A stretch of 43,009 nt of DNA, taken from NCBI RefSeq assembly GCF_022829295.1, contig NZ_JAKSYH010000129.1, positions 1 to 43,009 of the forward strand. Direction: 5' to 3'. The notes beneath the pieces are model-generated. The model did not search any database. It saw nothing but the letters and a program-made list of their open reading frames with translations, and was not told the origin of the DNA. The stretch is from Methylobacterium sp. J-088. Lineage in GTDB: Bacteria > Pseudomonadota > Alphaproteobacteria > Rhizobiales > Beijerinckiaceae. How positions within the stretch are numbered: the stretch's first letter is position 1; each line of letters starts with the position of its first letter. Below, piece by piece: positions 16,419-24,266 of this stretch. The position numbers and the translations under genes are program-made.

Positions 16419-17483
16419 ATGGACGCCGGGACGCTGCACCCTCCGGAGCCGGACACCGTCGCCCCGACGCCGTCATTCGCCCTGGGTGTCGGGCTCACCA
16501 ACGAGTGCAATCTCGCCTGTTCCTTCTGCTACCGCGATCCCGATCGCCTCGACCGGCTCGGACCGGAACAGCTGCGGATGGTGCTCGACAGCCTGCCGGT
16601 GCGCTCCGTCAATCTGGGGACCGGCGAGAACGGCATGCACCCCCAGTTCCCGCAGCTTCTCGATCTGCTCCGGGCCGAGCCGATCAAACTCACGATCACG
16701 TCGAACGGGCACTCGATCGCCGTGATGGATAACGCGGCGGTGCAGGCCTTCGCCGACGTGGAGTTCTCGATCGACTATCCCACCCGGGAGGAGCAGGACG
16801 CGCAGCGCGGCGCCGGCAACTGGGACCTTGTGATGGCGCAGGCGGCCCGCTGCCGGGCGCTGGGCGTCGGCGTCACCTTCATCGCCGTGATGATGCGGAC
16901 CAATTTCGACCGGCTGCACGAGATCGCCGCCCTGGCCCGCGGCTTCGATGCGCCGCTGCGCATCAACGTCTACCAGGCGGTGCGTACGGACGCCTTCGCG
17001 CTCACCTACGAGGAATACTGGGGCGGGTTCGCGCGCCTCTTCGCCGAGACCGACGTGATCGCCATCGGCGAGCCGCTCGTCCGGGCTATGGCGGGCCTCC
17101 CGGCGCGCCGGGGCGGATGCGGGGTCGGCACGGTGCGCGTCACGCCCCGCGCGACGGTGCAACCCTGCGTGTACTGGGGCGGCACGGGCCAGAGCCTCGA
17201 AACCCTACGTCAGGCCGGCAGCCAGATCGTCGCCACGGCCCCCTTCACGGCGGTCCGAGCCCTGCCGGAACCCTGCCGCGGCTGCGCTTACGAGGAATCC
17301 TGCCACGGCGGCTGCGCCGGGCGGCGGCGGCTGATGGAGCGGCTCGATCAGGTCGACCCGTACTGCCCGATCGTGCGCGGCGAAGCCCGCCCCCTGTCGA
17401 TCGTCATGGCGCCGGCCCGCGAGCTGCCGAAGCTCGAGAGCGCCTGCACGACGATCGTCCAGGCGCGGCCCGCCTGTGGCTGA
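16419..17483 (+). CDS. Radical SAM/SPASM-domain enzyme (second of two), in the selD operon
   Basis: A 354-residue radical SAM protein. The SAM cluster motif is C30-x3-C34-x2-C37 (LTNECNLACSFC). LGTGENGMH sits where the GGE-like SAM motif is expected, and TITSNGHS follows. The C-terminal SPASM-like region carries cysteines in GGCGVGTVR, VQPCVYWGG and CRGCAYEESCHGGCAGRR, then DPYCP. A GAGAGGA ribosome site lies ten bases before the ATG. It overlaps the HAD gene by 8 bases and heads the operon that contains SelD, so it probably acts on a selenium compound or its precursor. It does not look like the Cys-rich ArsS-type enzyme, and no precursor peptide is visible. The reaction is unknown. Confidence 0.85.
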   Translation: MDAGTLHPPEPDTVAPTPSFALGVGLTNECNLACSFCYRDPDRLDRLGPEQLRMVLDSLPVRSVNLGTGENGMHPQFPQLLDLLRAEPIKLTITSNGHSIAVMDNAAVQAFADVEFSIDYPTREEQDAQRGAGNWDLVMAQAARCRALGVGVTFIAVMMRTNFDRLHEIAALARGFDAPLRINVYQAVRTDAFALTYEEYWGGFARLFAETDVIAIGEPLVRAMAGLPARRGGCGVGTVRVTPRATVQPCVYWGGTGQSLETLRQAGSQIVATAPFTAVRALPEPCRGCAYEESCHGGCAGRRRLMERLDQVDPYCPIVRGEARPLSIVMAPARELPKLESACTTIVQARPACG

Positions 17484-18273
17484 TGCGCCCGCGGCGCTCG
17501 CCGGTCTGAGCCGGCTCGCGGAGGCCTACGCGGTCATCCTGTGCGACGTCTTCGGCGTGCTCCACGACGCGACGCGGGTGTTCCCCGCCGCCGCCGCCGC
17601 GCTGGCCGCCTTCCGGGCCGGCGGCGGCACGGTCGTCTTGATCTCGAACGCAGCTGAGCCCGGGGCGCGTCTATCAGAGTCCCTTCGGGCCCGCGGGATT
17701 CGCGATACCTACGACGACCTCGTGACCGCGGCCGACGTCGCCCGGAGCCTCCTCGTCGGAGCCTCTTTCCGGCGCGTCCATCATATCGGGGCAGCGCGCG
17801 ACCGGGTCCTGTTCGCTGACCTCCCGGTCACACCGGTCCCGGTGGACACCGCCGAGCAGATCGTCTGCACAGGCTATCCGGATTGCGACGACGACCTCGA
17901 CGCGACACTGGCTGCCGCCGCCCAACGCGGTCTGCATCTGCTCTGCACCAACCCGGATACGTGCCTGACGGTGGGCGCGACGCACCTGCGCTTCGCTGGT
18001 CTCGTGGCCGCGCGCTACCGCGCCTTCGGGGGCCACGTCGTTGAGACCGGCAAGCCCGGCGCTCTGATCTATCGCCGTGCCCTGGACAAGGCTGAGCGGT
18101 CGCGCGGCCAGCCCGTCGACCCCACCCGGATCCTTGGGATCGGCGACACCGTCGCCCTCGACGTGGTGGGGGCGCTGGGAAACGGCTTCGGAGCGCTCCA
18201 CATCGGCACTGCGCAGCCCCCGCCGGCGGACGCGTCCACCCGGCTGTATCGGATGCCCGCGCTTGTCTGGTGA
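17476..18273 (+). CDS. HAD-superfamily protein, class IIA (NagD/TIGR01459-like)
   Basis: A 265-residue HAD protein. Motif I is CDVFGVLHD, with nucleophile D24. Motif II is VVLISNAAEPG, motif III VETGKPGALIYRRAL, and motif IV ILGIGDTVALDV. A class IIA cap lies between motifs II and III (TGYPDCDDDLD...TNPDT). The aspartate normally two residues after the nucleophile, the general acid of HAD phosphatases, is phenylalanine here. Related TIGR01459 proteins have Trp at this place. A plain phosphatase reaction is therefore doubtful. The GTG start at 17476 overlaps the radical SAM gene by 8 bases, and SelD follows after 51 bases. Its role is unknown; a link to selenium sugar or nucleotide chemistry is inferred from the operon. 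Confidence 0.8.
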   Translation: MADAPAALAGLSRLAEAYAVILCDVFGVLHDATRVFPAAAAALAAFRAGGGTVVLISNAAEPGARLSESLRARGIRDTYDDLVTAADVARSLLVGASFRRVHHIGAARDRVLFADLPVTPVPVDTAEQIVCTGYPDCDDDLDATLAAAAQRGLHLLCTNPDTCLTVGATHLRFAGLVAARYRAFGGHVVETGKPGALIYRRALDKAERSRGQPVDPTRILGIGDTVALDVVGALGNGFGALHIGTAQPPPADASTRLYRMPALVW

Positions 18274-18324
18274 CAAGGTACCCGGCACGGTCCGCCCCGG
18301 ATCACGACACGAGAGGATTGATCG

Positions 18325-19374
18325 ATGGATACGCCCCCGGTTCGTCTCACCAGCCTCGCCCATGGCGGCGGGTGCGGCTGCAAGCTCGATCCCGCGGTGC
18401 TGCGCACGCTGCTGGCCGACCAACCGGTCGCCGGTCCCTTCGAGCGCCTGCTGGTCGGCAACGAGACCGCCGACGACGCGGCGGTCTGGGCCCTCGATGA
18501 CGGGACCTGCCTGATCGCCACCACGGACTTCTTCACGCCGATGGTGGACGACCCCCACGATTTCGGCCGGATTGCCGCCACCAACGCCATCTCCGACGTC
18601 TACGCGATGGGTGGCAAGCCGATGCTGGCGCTGGCCATCCTAGGCATGCCGGTCGGCAAGATCGCCCCCGCGATCGTCGCCGAGATCCTGAAGGGCGGTG
18701 CGGCCACCTGCGCCGAGGCGGGCATCCCCATTGCCGGCGGCCACTCGATCGACACGCCAGAGCCGATCTACGGCCTGGCGGTGATCGGCTCGTGCGACCG
18801 TGCGCATCTCCGGCGCAACGCTGACGCCCGCGCCGGTGACGTCGCCATCCTGACCAAGCCGCTCGGCGTCGGGATTTACTCGGCGGCCATCAAGCGGGAG
18901 GCCCTCGACGCTTCCGGTTACACGGATTTCGTCGCCACAACGACACGCCTCAACAAGGTCGGGGCGGATCTGGCGCGCGATCCGGAGGTCCACGCCATCA
19001 CCGACATCACCGGCTTCGGCCTGCTGGGCCATGGCCTCGAACTTGCGCGTGGCGCCGGCCTGACCTTCGTGGTCGCCGGTGACGGCATCCCGCTCCTGCC
19101 CCGGGCCGAGGCCCTGGCGCGGGAGGGCTTCGTCACCGGAGCCTCGCACCGGAACTGGGCAAGCTTCGGGGGACAGGTGGTGCTGCCCGAGGGCCTGCCG
19201 GACTGGCGTCGGCACATCCTTACCGATCCCCAGACCTCCGGGGGCCTGCTCGTGACCTGCACCCCCGCCCGGGCGGAGGCGATCCTCGCCCAGTGCCGCG
19301 CTGCGGGCTTCGCGCAGGCGGCCGTGGTCGGGCGGTTCGAGGCCGGCCCGGCGGCGATCCGCGTCGAGGCCTGA
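18325..19374 (+). CDS. selD: Selenophosphate synthase SelD (SenC role)
   Basis: A 349-residue selenide, water dikinase: selenide + ATP + H2O gives selenophosphate + AMP + Pi. The catalytic loop [10 protein letters not shown] places C17, C19 and K20 exactly as in E. coli SelD (347 residues). Codon 17 is TGC, so this is the cysteine and not the selenocysteine form. Later AIRS-fold motifs follow ([19 protein letters not shown] at about 92-110, [23 protein letters not shown] and [11 protein letters not shown]). Next to SenA and SenB it fits the SenC role of supplying selenophosphate for the selenosugar. No selA, selB or selC is in the window, though the same enzyme could also serve Sec-tRNA if those lie elsewhere. 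Confidence 0.95.
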   Translation: MDTPPVRLTSLAHGGGCGCKLDPAVLRTLLADQPVAGPFERLLVGNETADDAAVWALDDGTCLIATTDFFTPMVDDPHDFGRIAATNAISDVYAMGGKPMLALAILGMPVGKIAPAIVAEILKGGAATCAEAGIPIAGGHSIDTPEPIYGLAVIGSCDRAHLRRNADARAGDVAILTKPLGVGIYSAAIKREALDASGYTDFVATTTRLNKVGADLARDPEVHAITDITGFGLLGHGLELARGAGLTFVVAGDGIPLLPRAEALAREGFVTGASHRNWASFGGQVVLPEGLPDWRRHILTDPQTSGGLLVTCTPARAEAILAQCRAAGFAQAAVVGRFEAGPAAIRVEA

Positions 19375-19382
19375 GCGCACTG

Positions 19383-20183
19383 ATGCCGCCCCGCCCGCCG
19401 GCGACCGCCCCGATCCTGCACGACAAGGCGCACGGAGAGGTCTCGACATTCACGCCGGAGAACCTGCTCCGCGAGGCGCGCCGGCAACGCGGTCTCGGCG
19501 CCGGCCGCGTGCCGGCTCTGTGCGTCCTCGATCCGGACGGCGACATCGTCCGCCACCTCTGCGCGACCGGGCGGGCCCGGCCCGATCCCGACTGGGCCTG
19601 CTACCACAGCACCCTACATTGGTTTGAGGAATCCGGGCACGCGATCTGCATCGTCGGTTGCGCGGTCGGCGCACCCTTCGCGGTGCTGGTGGCCGAGCAG
19701 CTGTTTGCCTCCGGGTGCGAACTCCTGATCAGCATCACCTCGTCCGGACAGATCACGGTCCTGCGGGCGCCGCCCTACTTCATCCTCATCGAGGCGGCCC
19801 TCCGCGACGAGGGCACGAGCTACCATTACCTGCCGCCGGGCGAGTTCGTTGAAGCGCCGCGCGCCCTGGTGGCGTCCGTGGCGCCTGCGCTGACGGGGAT
19901 CGGTGAGTCCGTCGAACGGGGCGCCACCTGGACGACCGACGCCCCGTACCGCGAAACCGAACGGGCGATCGCGGCGGCCCGGGGGCGGGGCATCCTCGCG
20001 GTCGAGATGGAGGCTGCGGCCCTCTACGCGTTCGCGGAGGCGCGCGGCAAGGCCGTCCTGTGCTTCGCCCACGTGACCAACCAGATGGGTCAGGCCGGCG
20101 ATTTCGAGAAGGGCGAGGCCAACGGCGCGACGACGGCGCTCCGCCTCGTCGCCGCCGTCGCGACCGCTCGATTCCCGATCTAG
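19383..20183 (+). CDS. Nucleoside phosphorylase-like protein (PNP/UDP phosphorylase superfamily)
   Basis: A 266-residue protein. Recognisable blocks are the GCAVGAPFAVLVAEQLFASG segment (about 98-117), the ISITSSGQI strand, the substrate segment with GATWTTDAPYRET (about 180-192) and GILAVEMEAAALYAFA (about 204-219). This last block carries the ribose-binding glutamates of the phosphorylase family. It starts 8 bases after selD, so it is co-transcribed. Possible roles include breaking down adenosine made from the AMP that SelD releases, recycling 5'-deoxyadenosine from the radical SAM enzyme, or cutting a seleno-nucleoside; none is shown. Its TAG stop overlaps that of SenA on the other strand within one CTAG. 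Confidence 0.8.
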   Translation: MPPRPPATAPILHDKAHGEVSTFTPENLLREARRQRGLGAGRVPALCVLDPDGDIVRHLCATGRARPDPDWACYHSTLHWFEESGHAICIVGCAVGAPFAVLVAEQLFASGCELLISITSSGQITVLRAPPYFILIEAALRDEGTSYHYLPPGEFVEAPRALVASVAPALTGIGESVERGATWTTDAPYRETERAIAAARGRGILAVEMEAAALYAFAEARGKAVLCFAHVTNQMGQAGDFEKGEANGATTALRLVAAVATARFPI

Positions 20184-21484
20184 AGAGCCACCGTCCGGAA
20201 GCCGGCGAACACGTCGCGGCGCTCCGGTCCGAAGAAGTTGCGGTAGGCGGTATCGATCATCCGCGCGCGGGTCGCCCAGGCGCCGCCCCGCAGGACCTTG
20301 CGCGTCCCAAAGGCGGTCTCCGAATATTCCTTGTAGGCGTCCGGCGCGAAGCCGGGAAACGGGAGGAACGGGCTCGCCGTCCATTCCCAGACGTTGCCGA
20401 GCATCTGCCGACAGCCCCAGGCGCTGTCGCCCTGGGGGAAGGCCGCGACGTCGACACAGCCGAGATGACCTCCATCGAGGTTGGCCCGCTCAGGCGTCGG
20501 CGTCGAATCCCCCCAGGGATAGATACGCTTGGTGCCGCTCAACGTGCCGTCGGATGCCGGCGTGCCGGCCGCGGCAGCCTCCCATTCGGCCTCGGTGGGC
20601 AGCCGTCGACCCGCCCAGCGGCAATACGCGTTGGCCTCGTACCAGTTGACATGGACGACCGGCTGATCGGGCGCCAGCGGCTCGTCTTGGTCAAACCGCC
20701 GGCAGGTCCAGTCGCCGCGCCCATGAGGCGTCCAGTAGACCGGGTGCTCGGCACCGCACCCGTCGCGCCACCGCGCCCCCTCGGCGTCCCAGAAGGCGGG
20801 ATCCCGATAGCCGCCATCCGCCACGAAGGCGGCGAACGCCCCGTTGGTCACCGGCGCGCGGGCAATGCGGAACGCCGCGACGGATACGGGATGCGCCCAT
20901 TTCTCGTTGTCGAAGACGAAGCCGCCGCCGGGTTCGGCGCCGAGTTGCCAGGTTCCCCCGCCGACCGCGACGTCGCCGGGCCAGGGACCTATCTCCATGT
21001 CCCGCGCTGCGGCCGAGGTGGCGAAGAACGGCCTCGGGTAGCCCAAGGTCTGACGCGTGTAGGTGAAGGCCTCGTCGTGCATGTCCTCGTGGAAGGTGAC
21101 GAGCTGGTAGAGGTCGGCCTCCTGCGCCGTCGGCTCGCGGCCGTCGAGGCGCCGGACGAGCGCCTCCTGCACGCGGGCCATGTAGGCGAGGGTGTCGGGC
21201 AAAGCCGGCAGGGGGATCGACCAGCGCGTCGCGTGGGGCACCCGCGCGGAATCGTAGAGCCCATCGGCTGCCGCCAGTTGGGGCGGGGCCCGGTCGAGCC
21301 CGCGCAGGATGAAATGTTCGTGAAACCAGGCGAGATGACCGATTTCCCACAGGAGGGGGTTCACGATCTCGCTCGGCGGGCCCATCAGACGCTCCTGATC
21401 GAGGCCCGACACCAGTTCGAGCGTCCGCGCTCTGGCATCCCCCAGCATCGCCACGAGACCGGCAGTCGAGACCTGTGCGCTCAT
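20180..21484 (-). CDS. senA: Selenoneine synthase SenA (EgtB-like non-haem iron enzyme)
   Basis: A 434-residue EgtB-family enzyme. The N-terminal DinB-like domain supplies three iron-binding histidines, H50 (EIGHLAWFHEHF), H132 and H136 (FHEDMHDEAF). They align within two residues of H51, H134 and H138 of mycobacterial EgtB. The C-terminal FGE-sulfatase-type domain (about 170-434) holds RRLPTEAEWE, MLGNVWEWTAS and VLRGGAW. EgtB joins hercynine to gamma-Glu-Cys or cysteine, whereas SenA joins hercynine to the selenosugar made by SenB. The SenA call rests on the senB gene starting 27 bases away and on selD nearby; from the protein alone EgtB could not be excluded. Hercynine would come from an EgtD not found in this window. 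Confidence 0.88.
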   Translation of the reverse strand: MSAQVSTAGLVAMLGDARARTLELVSGLDQERLMGPPSEIVNPLLWEIGHLAWFHEHFILRGLDRAPPQLAAADGLYDSARVPHATRWSIPLPALPDTLAYMARVQEALVRRLDGREPTAQEADLYQLVTFHEDMHDEAFTYTRQTLGYPRPFFATSAAARDMEIGPWPGDVAVGGGTWQLGAEPGGGFVFDNEKWAHPVSVAAFRIARAPVTNGAFAAFVADGGYRDPAFWDAEGARWRDGCGAEHPVYWTPHGRGDWTCRRFDQDEPLAPDQPVVHVNWYEANAYCRWAGRRLPTEAEWEAAAAGTPASDGTLSGTKRIYPWGDSTPTPERANLDGGHLGCVDVAAFPQGDSAWGCRQMLGNVWEWTASPFLPFPGFAPDAYKEYSETAFGTRKVLRGGAWATRARMIDTAYRNFFGPERRDVFAGFRTVAL

Positions 21485-21511
21485 CAAACGTCCCGGAATC
21501 CTGTTGCAACC

Positions 21512-22483
21512 ATGAGAATCAGCCTGATCACACCGGCGGCGAGAACGTCTCGTGCCGGCAATCGGACCACGGCGATGCGCTGGGCGCGCATCCTCAGCGA
21601 ACTCGGGCACCAAGTCGACGTGTCAACGTCGTACCCGGACGAGGCCGACGTCGACATGATGCTGGCGCTTCACGCCTGGCGCAGCGCGCCGTCGATTGCG
21701 CGCTTCAAGGCGCGGTACCCGGATAGACCGCTCGTCGTCGCCCTGACCGGCACGGATCTCTATCACTATCTGGCGGCCGACCCGGAGCCGACCCTGCGCT
21801 CGCTCGATTTGGCGGACGGCCTGATCGGCCTGCACGATGGCGTGCCCGCCGCCCTCCCGGCGCGTCACCGCAGCAAGGTCACAGTGATCTACCAGTCTGC
21901 GACGGCGCGGGCGCATCGCTGGCCGGTCTCCGACGATGCGTTCGAGGTTCTCGTCGTCGCGCATCTGCGTTCCGTCAAGGACCCGCTCTGCGCGGCCCGC
22001 GCGGCCCGGCGCCTGCCAGACCGATCCCGGATCCGGATCGTACATCTCGGCGGCGCGCAGGATCGGATCTGGGCTGATCAGGCCCGGGACGAGATGGCGC
22101 ACAACCCGCGTTACCACTGGCTGGGGGACCAGCCCGGCTCCCTGGTTCGGCGCTGGTTGACGCGGGCCAGAGTCATGGTCCTCAGTTCACAGCAGGAAGG
22201 CGGCGCGAACGTGGTGTCGGAAGCGGTCGCCGCCGGTTTGCCGATCCTAGCCACCGCAATTCCCGGGACGCGCGGCCTATTGGGCCCGGAGCATCCGGGC
22301 TATTTCCCGGTCGGGGACGATGCGGCCTTGGCCGCGCAGCTGCTTCGAGCCGAAGAGGAGCCCTGTTTTCTCGCGCACCTGCACGCGTCTGGTGCAGAGC
22401 GGGCAACGCTCTTCACCCCGGCCAGGGAGCGCGAAGGGCTTCGCCGCGTCATTTCGCACTGCCTGGAGGTGCGCCCGACGTGA
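21512..22483 (+). CDS. senB: Selenosugar synthase SenB (TIGR04348-type glycosyltransferase)
   Basis: A 323-residue GT-B-fold protein. It begins MRISLITPAARTSRAGNRTT and has the N-terminal blocks LHAWRSAPSIARF and LTGTDLYHYL. It then shows the C-terminal donor-binding domain with VAHLRSVKDPL, the LGDQPGSLVRRWL segment, LSSQQEGGANVVSEAVAAGLP and HPGYFPVGDDAALA. This is the TIGR04348 family, whose characterised member SenB couples selenophosphate with a UDP-sugar to give a 1-seleno-sugar. The ATG at 21512 follows the senA start by only 27 bases in the opposite direction, so the senB promoter must lie inside senA or be extremely compact. Selenophosphate would come from the SelD at 18325-19374. 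Confidence 0.9.
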   Translation: MRISLITPAARTSRAGNRTTAMRWARILSELGHQVDVSTSYPDEADVDMMLALHAWRSAPSIARFKARYPDRPLVVALTGTDLYHYLAADPEPTLRSLDLADGLIGLHDGVPAALPARHRSKVTVIYQSATARAHRWPVSDDAFEVLVVAHLRSVKDPLCAARAARRLPDRSRIRIVHLGGAQDRIWADQARDEMAHNPRYHWLGDQPGSLVRRWLTRARVMVLSSQQEGGANVVSEAVAAGLPILATAIPGTRGLLGPEHPGYFPVGDDAALAAQLLRAEEEPCFLAHLHASGAERATLFTPAREREGLRRVISHCLEVRPT

Positions 22484-22683
22484 TCGCGCGCCTCAGGGCA
22501 GTACAAGCGTCCCGACTCAGACTGGACGAACCATGCCCCCCGAAAGTTCTGCACCGGTCTGAGTCGAAGATACGAGTGAAGGCAGCGGTATGGTCGTGAG
22601 TCGAGCGTGCCCCCTAGATCGTCACAGGGGGATCGTTTGCGCCGCCGTCGCGCCGCCGGGGACCTGAGCGACGGATCCTGGGC

Positions 22684-23448
22684 TCAGTCGAGCCTGAAGC
22701 CACGCTGTCTCACGAAGGCGCCGAATTCCGTCCGCTGCGGCTCGGCGTAATGGCGTGCCTTGTCCGCCGACCAGCCGTAGTCGACGGCCTCACCCCATCG
22801 GGCCGTGTTGCGCTGCTCGGGGTACGGCTGCTGGGCTCTGCGGCGACGGCCGTAGGCCACGAGATCCGCCGCCAGGGTCGTACAGCCAGACCGGTCCTCG
22901 TGCACGGTCGTGGCGAGCGGCCAGCGTAGGCTGATCTGACCCGCATCCGCCTAACATCCTGCGCGTTGTTTCCGATCTCGCTGATTGGGCAGCAGCCGAG
23001 CCCCATCGCTTCGGCGGCGCGGATCGCCGTCGCCAGGGCGATCGCCGTGTCGGCGGTGGCGTTGAAGAACCGATCGAGGGGGTCACTCGCGAAGGGCTTT
23101 CCGCGCATGCTTGCGATCTCGAGCAGACGCGCACCGTTGGCGCAGAACACGAGGAAAGCCGGAGCTTTGCGGACCCGAGGCATGAGGGGGAGAAACGCGG
23201 CGATCCGCTGCCGCAGCGCGGGATCCGCAACCACCACGATATCGCGCTGCTATAGGTCGCTTTTCGAGGGTGCGGAGAGCGCCAGCGCGCAGATCAGCCG
23301 GATCAGGTCGGGGTTCGACGGGGCGGTCGCTGTAGCGGTGGTGAATGCGATGGTCTGCGATCTGGATCAACGTGCCCAGGCTCGAGAGGTCTGGCGGAAT
23401 CGCGACAGTCTCTCCGAACTGCACGTGAAGACTGCACGTGAAGCGCAT
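22684..23448 (-). pseudogene. Nitroreductase pseudogene (frameshifts, nonsense codon, deletion)
   Basis: Pieces of one FMN-dependent nitroreductase can be read in several frames. The N-terminal part, with IADHRIHHRYSDRPVEP, ends near 23320. A shifted frame continues DLIRLICALALSAPSKSDL, meets a TAG (near 23255) where related proteins have Gln, then continues QRDIVVVADPALRQRIAAF to ISEIGNNAQDV near 22950. About 20-25 residues are then missing and a third frame gives ISLRWPLATTVHEDRSG and the normal C-terminus (DYGWSADKARHYAEPQR, ending at 22684). At least three independent lesions show an old, dead gene. A 13-bp tandem duplication (ACTGCACGTGAAG twice, about 23417-23442) sits at its 5' end. 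Confidence 0.8.
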
Positions 23449-24266
23449 CCCCCAGCGTTGCTCTGCCCGTCTCAGCCCCCCATCGAAATACTCGCTGTAG
23501 CCCTGTCGGCCCGCCTTGGCGGACTCTGTAATGTGGCGCCTGCTTCAGGCAAGCCGACGGTGAGGCCGCTGCGCTTTCGTCGAGGACGCGCCGCGACGCA
23601 AAGCCGGTTTTCGGCGGCGTGTCCGTGACAGGCGCCGGGATCGCGGACGGCACCGGTGTCAGAGGTCCGCTTCCGGTACAGGGCGCAGGGCTGCTGGACG
23701 ACCGGGATGGGCGCGAAGCCGAAGGTCCGCTTCTCAGCTAAAGTTGCGTTCTGCAAGCTGTACACAGCCAGCCACCCTGTGCGTGAACTTCCTCCTGAAC
23801 CGAAGTTGCTGAGCAGCGAACGAATCAGAGCTTGCCGGAAACGCCAATGGCTCCATCCGCCGTTGGCAAGGGTGGAGAGCAGCCGCTAGCCGCCGGTACC
23901 AAGAATCGGATCTATAGCCTGTAGCGATCAATAGTCTCAAATATGCCGATCGAAACCGAAACGATGGGTCAAATATTTCTAGGGACCATGCTCGGAATTA
24001 TTTCGCTCAACATACGAAGATCGGACTTATCTTAGAAGACAAATTTCCAAAATATATCTATTTTTCGTGTGTCAATAAATTGTCGAATTTGCCCATGGGC
24101 AACTGCGATAGGGCGGAACTATTAGAGCGCGCTTGCTTCGAATGGGGTGCTTCGTCAAAAATTTGATGATCTTGATGAACAGAGCAGGGGTCTCAAGCGA
24201 CGCGAGGGTGCGCGACGGGGAGGTGGAGACGCGCCAGGATGTGCAGATCGAAACCCTGAGCCAAGC
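23449..24266. other. Gene-free stretch with an AT-rich patch
   Basis: No convincing gene lies between the nitroreductase remnant and the MFS gene. Hairpin-repeat arms (GTCCGCTT) occur at 23665 and 23725. From about 23930 to 24180 base composition drops to roughly 40% G+C, against about 70% around it, and the perfect palindrome TTGCCCATGGGCAA lies at 24089-24102. This may be a remnant of transferred DNA or a protein-binding region. It marks the right edge of the selenium island. Confidence 0.5.

Noticed and set aside
18325..19374. SelD as part of a selenocysteine system
   Set aside because: No selA, selB or tRNA-Sec gene was found in the window, and the catalytic residue is a TGC cysteine. 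A role in Sec synthesis with genes elsewhere cannot be excluded.
20180..21484. Calling the EgtB-like gene an ergothioneine synthase
   Set aside because: Adjacent senB and nearby selD favour SenA; no egtA, egtC, egtD or egtE was recognised in the window.
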